A stretch of 18,309 bases of DNA, taken from the NCBI GenBank assembly GCA_009840005.1, contig VXOR01000099.1:1-18309 (forward strand), read 5' to 3'. The notes under the pieces were generated by a model. That model ran no database searches. It saw only the letters and a list, made by a program, of their open reading frames with translations, and had not been told where the DNA came from. Source of the DNA: Gemmatimonadota bacterium (lineage in GTDB: Bacteria > Latescibacterota > UBA2968 > UBA8231). Each line of letters opens with the position of its first letter. The first letter of the stretch is position 1. This document shows, piece by piece, positions 13,288 through 18,309 of the stretch. The position numbers and the translations under genes were made by a program.

Positions 13288-14072
13288 GCCAGATCATCCC
13301 CGAACAATACATGTGTTACCGAGCCAAAGAAGCGCTCACCATCGACGGCCACCTCACTGAAGCGTCTTGGAAGCGCGCCCCTCGCACCCCTTTGTTCGTC
13401 GATATCGAAGGGAACAAAAAGCCCTTGCCCCGCTTCGCCACCCGGGTCGCCATGCTGTGGGACGACGACTATTTCTACTTTGGTGCCGATATGGAAGAGC
13501 CGCACGTATGGGGCACACTGACCAAGCGCGACTCGGTCATTTGCGAAGACAATGATTTCGAGATCTTCATCGACCCGGACGACGATGGCGAGCACTATAT
13601 GGAATTTGAGATCAACCCGCTCAACGTGGCTTGGGATCTCTATCTGCCCAAGCAATACAACCGCGGCGGCGAGGCCGATTGGGGCTTCGATTTTGAAGGC
13701 ATCAAGCACGCCGTACAGATCGACGGCACCCTCAATTGCTCGGATGATGTGGATCAGGGCTGGTCGGTGGAGGTGGCCATTCCTTGGAGCAGCATGGAAA
13801 AATACGCTGGCACTGCCTGCCCTCCCAACCCCGGCGACCGCTGGCGGGTCAATTTCTCCCGCGTCGAGTGGGAGTTCGACCGCTACAAGGGCGGTTATTT
13901 GAAAAGAGAGGGTGTTCCCTGCGACAACTGGGTGTGGTCGCCGATGGGGGTGATCAATATGCACGAGCCCCACATGTGGGGATACGTGCAGTTTTCCGCC
14001 ATCACCGCGGGCGAGGGGGAGGACACATTCTCAGCGACGCCAGCGGCGCGTCCAGCGCCTAAAGCGCCATAG
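13284..14072 (+). CDS. carbohydrate-binding family 9 (CBM9)-like protein
   Basis: 262 aa. It begins with the pattern of CBM9-like domains: ALTIDGHLTEASWKRAP at about 17-33, then RVAMLWDDDYFYFGADMEEP, VICEDNDFEIFIDPDDDG and YMEFEINPLNVAWDL. The aromatic and acidic residues form the usual sugar-binding beta sandwich. There is no signal peptide or other catalytic domain; such stand-alone proteins are common in Latescibacterota/Planctomycetes-type genomes and usually lack an assigned role. AAGGAA lies about 6 bp before the ATG, and the ATG overlaps the truncated GNAT stop by 4 bp (ATGA). The C-terminus is Ala/Pro-rich. It likely binds a carbohydrate or acts as an unassigned cytoplasmic protein. 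Confidence 0.82.
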   Translation: MSQIIPEQYMCYRAKEALTIDGHLTEASWKRAPRTPLFVDIEGNKKPLPRFATRVAMLWDDDYFYFGADMEEPHVWGTLTKRDSVICEDNDFEIFIDPDDDGEHYMEFEINPLNVAWDLYLPKQYNRGGEADWGFDFEGIKHAVQIDGTLNCSDDVDQGWSVEVAIPWSSMEKYAGTACPPNPGDRWRVNFSRVEWEFDRYKGGYLKREGVPCDNWVWSPMGVINMHEPHMWGYVQFSAITAGEGEDTFSATPAARPAPKAP

Positions 14073-14088
14073 CAATGCGGGGATTGGC

Positions 14089-14850
14089 ATGGCCAGAATC
14101 GCGGGAATGACCGAAGAGCAGGTCGCAGAGCACGCGGCTTGGGTGCGCCAAATCGGCTACACTGTTCTCGAACAGCACCTACCCGTGAACGCGGTAGCAG
14201 CGGTTGCCGCGGCCTTCGCGTCCGTGTATGAGGACCACCTCGACGAAATCCGCACCGCGCCCAACCGGGGTCCAATGCGGCACTATATACAGTTGCCTTT
14301 TGAATCTCCTTTTTATCAGTCCGGCATTCACGGCGATCCCGGCATCATCGCCATCGTCAAGCGACTACTCGGAGATGATGCCGAGATGGTCCAGTACGCA
14401 ACGGACACGCCGGCCAAAGGCAGCGTGTACCAAGAATGGCACGGCGATGTGCCGCTGCTGTTTCCCGAGGAGCCTAGGCACGTGCCGCCACCGGCCATCA
14501 TCACGGTGAACTTTGCCATGGTTGATGTGCGTGAGGACAACGGTCCTTTTGAGGTGGCCGACGGCACGCATCTGCTGCCGCGTCCAGAAGCCCTAGAGAA
14601 AATAGAGAAGGGCGATGTGCCGTTACGCAAGTTGCTGTTGAAGGTCGGCGACGTATTGATCCGCGATCCTCGGTGCCTACATCGTGGCACGCCCAATACG
14701 ACCGATACTCCCCGTCCCGTCGCAGTGTTTTCTTTTGAAAGAGCCTGGTATAGACTGATCAGTCTCAGGCATCACAATCCCATGCGGCGCAGCTTCTACG
14801 AGACGCTGTCAGAACTTGAGCAAGAGGTGCTGAAGCGAATCGTCGAGTGA
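14089..14850 (+). CDS. phytanoyl-CoA dioxygenase (PhyH) family protein, copy 3
   Basis: 253 aa. Fe(II)/2-oxoglutarate oxygenase fold with H118-x-D120 (YQEWHGDVPLL), distal H198 (RCLHRGTPN) and R209 eleven residues further (TPRPVAVFSFER). GGGGA lies 6 bp before the ATG, and it begins 16 bp after the CBM9-like gene, likely the same transcript. The HGD form of the metal motif and a distinct body separate it from copies 1, 2 and 4. Substrate unknown. Confidence 0.85.
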   Translation: MARIAGMTEEQVAEHAAWVRQIGYTVLEQHLPVNAVAAVAAAFASVYEDHLDEIRTAPNRGPMRHYIQLPFESPFYQSGIHGDPGIIAIVKRLLGDDAEMVQYATDTPAKGSVYQEWHGDVPLLFPEEPRHVPPPAIITVNFAMVDVREDNGPFEVADGTHLLPRPEALEKIEKGDVPLRKLLLKVGDVLIRDPRCLHRGTPNTTDTPRPVAVFSFERAWYRLISLRHHNPMRRSFYETLSELEQEVLKRIVE

Positions 14851-14959
14851 GTCTAGGGCGCAGGCCGCCAAGCAGCTCTCTCGGCCCGATTTCGAGAAAT
14901 CCGAATATCGCCCGAGATCACGATCCACTCCCTCTCATGGCCTAATGCTCCAAGCTAAG

Positions 14960-16720
14960 TTACCCCTCATCCGCGCCCACTCGGCGCATATATTTCGCGT
15001 ACGCCCCTCGCAACGCTACCCCCAACACCAGCGCCCCCAACCCGCCGACCAACGCCACGGTCCAACGCCCCACGTAAAACCCCGAAAACCCGATAATGCC
15101 CCCTCCCACGGCCACCGCACCAAGCAGAGCAAGACCTAGGCCGTGCACAATCGGTGCGCCGCCACCGGTCTCAACACCCGCCTTTTGCGCGATCGGCCCC
15201 CACCATCCCATCGGCCGCGCTTCTTTGTAGAAGGCCAAGAGTTTCTCCTCTAACTCTGGCTCGGTGCAAAGCGCCACCGCGATCCAGAGCAGGCACGTCG
15301 CGGCAATCGACGAGAGAACTATCACATACGCCGCATCCTGCCCCGCATCAATCAAATGGACGAAAACCACGTACTTGTTTAAGAGAAAGACCACCGGCCC
15401 GCCGAAAGAGGCGGCCAAGCGCGCCTTGCCGTTAAAGCGCCACCACCACCACTGGCCCCAGTTCGCCGTCAGTTCGGCTGAAGAAAGCCCGAGCATGAAG
15501 ACCGCGATATCGATGACGTTCTCGGCCTGTAGTGCGACCGCCAGTGAGAGGCCCATGATCGCCAGCATCACCACCCGACCAACGCCCATGTAGTGACTCA
15601 TCTCAGCGCCGCGTTTGATAAAGCGCCGATACACGTCGTTGATAAAGACTTGGGCCCCAAAGTTCATGTTGGAGTCCACCGTGGACATGATCGACGCGAA
15701 CATCGCCACCAGCGCCAGTCCCAGAAGACCTGAAGGCAGGTAGTGGCCTAGCAGGAGACCGTAGGCCAACTCCTTGTCCATACTGCCGTCGTGCAGGCCC
15801 GGCCATTTGACCATCGCCCCCAGAGCCGGCAGGGTCAGCACCGCCAGCATGAGAAAGAGCACGATCTCGGTCCAGACGTACATCCGCGTCGCCTCGCGGC
15901 TGTTGCGACACGACAGCAGCCGTTGGCCCTCCATCGCTCCGGCCATGGGGGCCACGTCGCCGCCATAGCCGATCGCGGTCCCCATCGTCCACGCGATAAT
16001 CCCCACCACCCCCAAAAGCTCGTGACTCATCGGCGGATGCCAGCTAACGACCCCTTCCCCGAACTGCGTGACCAATGCCTGATAGAGCCCGGTCGGCCCG
16101 CCGAAGTCGGCCCAGACCAAGCCCATCAGCACCAGCGAGGACCCGATCATGATCGCAGTCTGAATCAAATCCGATATCACCACGCCCATGTAGCCGGAGA
16201 GCACCACATAGACCAAGATGATCGGAATAACCAGCAAAAAGGTCTCAAAGCGCGACCAGCCCAAGAGTGCCTCGGACACTTTCGTCAGCCCCAAAAGCCC
16301 GGCTCCGGTCCAAGCTACCACTGCGACAAAGGCGCTGCGCAGCGAGACCCAAGCCCGCATCGTCGGCGCAGCCGCACCGCCAAAGCGGAGCTCATAAAAT
16401 TCCGGCGAGGTAAAAATTTTCAACCGTCGCCAGCACACGGCAAAGAGCAGTCCACCAATCATCAGCGCCAGCCCGAAGCGGCTCAGATACCACCAGCAGA
16501 TAAAGGTCCCTGTGATGACCGTCATGCCGCAGTACGCTGGCGCTACGTCGGCGTTCATGCAGGTGACCGCATAGCTGGTGCCGCTCATCCACCCCTTCAT
16601 CTTGCGCCCACCCAAGAAGTAGTTTTCCATACTCTGCTGGGCGAATCTCCTGTAGTACAGTCCCATCCCCACCAAAAAGAGCATGTAGAGCGCCATCAGC
16701 GCGTAATCCAGACTCGACAC
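14960..16720 (-). CDS. sodium:solute symporter (SSS/SLC5 family)
   Basis: 586 aa, inner-membrane protein with about 13-14 hydrophobic segments. The N-terminal segment SLDYALMALYMLFLVGMGLY and the following FFLGGRKMKGWMSGTSY block are characteristic of SSS permeases, which couple Na+ uptake to sugars, amino acids, vitamins or organic acids. The start is a GTG, not ATG (GTGTCGAGTCTGG), preceded by AAAGGAGGGGTT with good spacing. It is convergent with the PhyH copy 3 gene and divergent from the PhyH-HEAT gene. The neighbouring enzymes suggest import of an organic compound they oxidise, but the substrate is not evident. Confidence 0.92.
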   Translation of the reverse strand: MSSLDYALMALYMLFLVGMGLYYRRFAQQSMENYFLGGRKMKGWMSGTSYAVTCMNADVAPAYCGMTVITGTFICWWYLSRFGLALMIGGLLFAVCWRRLKIFTSPEFYELRFGGAAAPTMRAWVSLRSAFVAVVAWTGAGLLGLTKVSEALLGWSRFETFLLVIPIILVYVVLSGYMGVVISDLIQTAIMIGSSLVLMGLVWADFGGPTGLYQALVTQFGEGVVSWHPPMSHELLGVVGIIAWTMGTAIGYGGDVAPMAGAMEGQRLLSCRNSREATRMYVWTEIVLFLMLAVLTLPALGAMVKWPGLHDGSMDKELAYGLLLGHYLPSGLLGLALVAMFASIMSTVDSNMNFGAQVFINDVYRRFIKRGAEMSHYMGVGRVVMLAIMGLSLAVALQAENVIDIAVFMLGLSSAELTANWGQWWWWRFNGKARLAASFGGPVVFLLNKYVVFVHLIDAGQDAAYVIVLSSIAATCLLWIAVALCTEPELEEKLLAFYKEARPMGWWGPIAQKAGVETGGGAPIVHGLGLALLGAVAVGGGIIGFSGFYVGRWTVALVGGLGALVLGVALRGAYAKYMRRVGADEG

Positions 16721-16764
16721 AACCCCTCCTTTTGTACGGGAAACAGCTAGTTTTTGTGTCGCTC

Positions 16765-16793
16765 TCTATGCAGAATTAAAAACGCCGCGTCAA
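16765..16793 (-). promoter_or_regulatory. sigma70-like promoter for the symporter gene
   Basis: On the minus strand, TTGACG (16788-16793), a 17-bp spacer and CATAGA (16765-16770) make a -35/-10 pair. The -35 matches 5 of 6; the -10 matches 3 of 6. It lies about 45 bp upstream of the GTG start. Confidence 0.35.
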
Positions 16794-16902
16794 GTTGTGG
16801 CACTAACTAACTTGGGATAGCGTCGCTTGCAATATGCATGGCCAATTATCGTTATTCTTTACCAGCGCATTGATTCTTCTCTACAGCAAAAAGGCCAGCC
16901 TC

Positions 16903-18258
16903 ATGCCCTCGCCTATCCTCCTGACTGACTCCCAAGTCCAAGCCTATCTGACCAGCGGCTATATCACTGTGCAAACCGCTCACCCGCCCGCGGTCCACCA
17001 AAATATCCACCGCCAGATCGAAACCCTCTTCGCGACCGAAGGCAATCCCGGCAACGACATCCTCCCCAAAGTCCCGGACCTATACCAAATCCTCCGCGAC
17101 CCCGCTGTTGACGGTGCTCTCCAGAGCCTCCTCGGCCCCTCCTACCTCATCCACCCGCACCGCCACTGCCACCACAATACCAGCGGCTCCAAAGGCCAGG
17201 GTATGCACCAAGACAGCTATGAAAACGACCAGAATGTCCGCCACCACCGTACTCGCTGGATCATGGCCTTCTACTATCCGCAGGACGTCAGCTTGGACAT
17301 GGGGCCGACCGCAGTCTTGCCGGCTACCCAGTATTACAATTCGTCTAAACAAGCCTACGAACGAGAAGAACAGCCCCTCTGCGGCCGGGCCGGAACAGTG
17401 ACCATCGTCCACTACGACCTCTGGCACCGCGCCATGCCCAACGCCAGCGACCGCGACCGCTTCATGGTCAAGTTCCTCTTCACCCGCATGGGCGAGCCAC
17501 AGACACCCTCGTGGGACCATCGCGACGGCACTTGGCAAGCCGAAGGCATCGATCCTCCCGCCGAGCTATGCCGCCGCGCTTGGGACTGGATGCGCGGCAC
17601 CGATGGCACCGCAGTTCCTACAGCGGTTTCGCTCGACGAGACTTCGGCGAGCTCAGTCGAGTCGTTGCGTCAGACCCTAGACGCCGAAACCGAAGCCGAG
17701 CGACTGCGCACCGTATATGCCTTGGCTGCTCGCGGCGAGGACGCGGTACCCGTCCTCTTGAATGCGCTGCGCAGCGAGGCCGCTGCGCGTCTCGAAACCA
17801 ACATAGCCAACGCACACACCAACCCCAGCCAACTCGACGCGGTCTTCGCCCTTTCCGCCGTTGGTCGCCCCGCAGTACCCCACATGGTGGAATTGCTCAA
17901 CGAAAACGACTGGTGGCTCCGCGCCGCGGCCGCCGATGTACTCGGCGACTTAGGCACCACAGCGTCCGACACCGTGCCCCATCTCACCCGCGCCCTCGAC
18001 GACGAGGCCGAGTGGGTCCGACGCAACGCAATTGAAGCGCTAGGCAATATCGGTCCGGTCGCCGCTGATGCCGTGCCCGCCCTGAGCTGTCGCCTGCGAG
18101 ATTCCGAGAGCTGGATCCGCCACAACGCCGCACTTTCACTGGCCAAGATCGGGCCGGCCGCCGCCGAAGCTGTGCCCGCCCTGCACAAAAACATTGACGA
18201 CGAGGACCGCTACGCCCGCGCCAATGCGGCCGTGGCTTTGGAGCGCATCGGTATTTAA
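16903..18258 (+). CDS. PhyH family oxygenase fused to HEAT repeats, copy 4
   Basis: 451 aa from the ATG at 16903; AAAGG lies about 8 bp upstream. The ATG at 16834 would add a hydrophobic stretch but has no ribosome-binding site. Residues 1-235 are a PhyH domain with H102-x-D104 (GMHQDSYENDQN), distal H175 (YDLWHRAMPNAS) and R184/R186 for 2-oxoglutarate. Residues about 262-451 are HEAT (PBS-lyase type) repeats: repeated LRAAAADVLGDLG, VRRNAIEALGNIG and IRHNAALSLAKIG units of about 31-35 residues. HEAT arrays bind proteins or other partners, so this may be an oxygenase targeted to a partner. It is divergent from the symporter gene across 182 bp. Substrate unknown. Confidence 0.87.
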   Translation: MPSPILLTDSQVQAYLTSGYITVQTAHPPAVHQNIHRQIETLFATEGNPGNDILPKVPDLYQILRDPAVDGALQSLLGPSYLIHPHRHCHHNTSGSKGQGMHQDSYENDQNVRHHRTRWIMAFYYPQDVSLDMGPTAVLPATQYYNSSKQAYEREEQPLCGRAGTVTIVHYDLWHRAMPNASDRDRFMVKFLFTRMGEPQTPSWDHRDGTWQAEGIDPPAELCRRAWDWMRGTDGTAVPTAVSLDETSASSVESLRQTLDAETEAERLRTVYALAARGEDAVPVLLNALRSEAAARLETNIANAHTNPSQLDAVFALSAVGRPAVPHMVELLNENDWWLRAAAADVLGDLGTTASDTVPHLTRALDDEAEWVRRNAIEALGNIGPVAADAVPALSCRLRDSESWIRHNAALSLAKIGPAAAEAVPALHKNIDDEDRYARANAAVALERIGI

Positions 18259-18309
18259 GGAACCTCTGATCAAGTTTTGTTTTTACGAATTTTGACCTTC
18301 TGTCTGTTT
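18259..18309. other. window edge, no gene seen
   Basis: The last 51 bases follow directly after the stop of the PhyH-HEAT gene. They start GGAACCTCTGATCAAG and become AT-rich. No start codon with a ribosome-binding site and no hairpin are visible. The opening is reminiscent of insertion-sequence termini, but no partner end is in the window. Confidence 0.3.

Noticed and set aside
14878..14917. Imperfect nested hairpin between PhyH copy 3 and the symporter gene
   Set aside because: Short stems, unpaired interior and no T-run; not convincing as a bidirectional terminator.
15791..16750. Plus-strand open frame of 319 codons
   Set aside because: Antisense of the symporter; His/Gln/Pro/Arg-rich composition with no membrane or enzyme pattern.

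Overview
The window looks like part of a free-living or host-associated, probably marine, uncultured bacterium of the Latescibacterota/Poribacteria type. This is inferred from the gene content: four different phytanoyl-CoA-dioxygenase-like (PhyH) enzymes, a Gfo/Idh/MocA oxidoreductase, a sodium:solute symporter, and a secreted GH16-like protein ending in a Por/T9SS-type sorting domain. No rRNA, tRNA or marker gene is present, so the taxonomy is a guess. No CRISPR array or complete insertion sequence was seen.

Region 1 (1-3.6 kb) is an AT-richer accessory island of short and broken genes. A 28-bp perfect inverted repeat (744-771 and 2528-2555) bounds about 1.8 kb holding a secreted protein of unknown function (1167-1712), a small Cys-rich protein (1738-2022) and a small minus-strand gene pair (2165-2537). 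Left of it are a decayed minus-strand gene with in-frame stops (439-744) and a 100-aa hypothetical gene. Right of it are a fragment resembling the C-terminus of a clan AA aspartic protease and a PIN-toxin operon with two tandem, related antitoxin-like genes (2683-3542).

Region 2 (3.7-8.5 kb, GC-rich, plus strand) carries a Gfo/Idh/MocA oxidoreductase overlapping an SRPBCC protein, an AmtB ammonium channel without a neighbouring GlnK, a PhyH oxygenase, and an extended SDR epimerase/reductase that starts on the stop codon of the PhyH gene.

Region 3 (8.5-12.1 kb, minus strand) carries the GH16-like secreted protein (tail to tail with the SDR, 1 bp apart), a MITE-like element of about 146 bp with a nested palindrome, and a PhyH / octopine-nopaline dehydrogenase pair. 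Region 4 (12.2-14.9 kb, plus strand) carries a cupin, a 5'-truncated GNAT acetyltransferase overlapping a CBM9-like protein, and a third PhyH. Region 5 has a minus-strand SSS-family transporter diverging from a PhyH enzyme fused to C-terminal HEAT repeats. The last 51 bases hold no gene.

Taken together, regions 2-5 read as a catabolic and uptake neighbourhood: surface glycan recognition or cleavage (GH16-like, CBM9-like), uptake (SSS, AmtB), and oxidation of small organic molecules (PhyH, Gfo/Idh, opine dehydrogenase, SDR, cupin). The substrates cannot be read from sequence alone.
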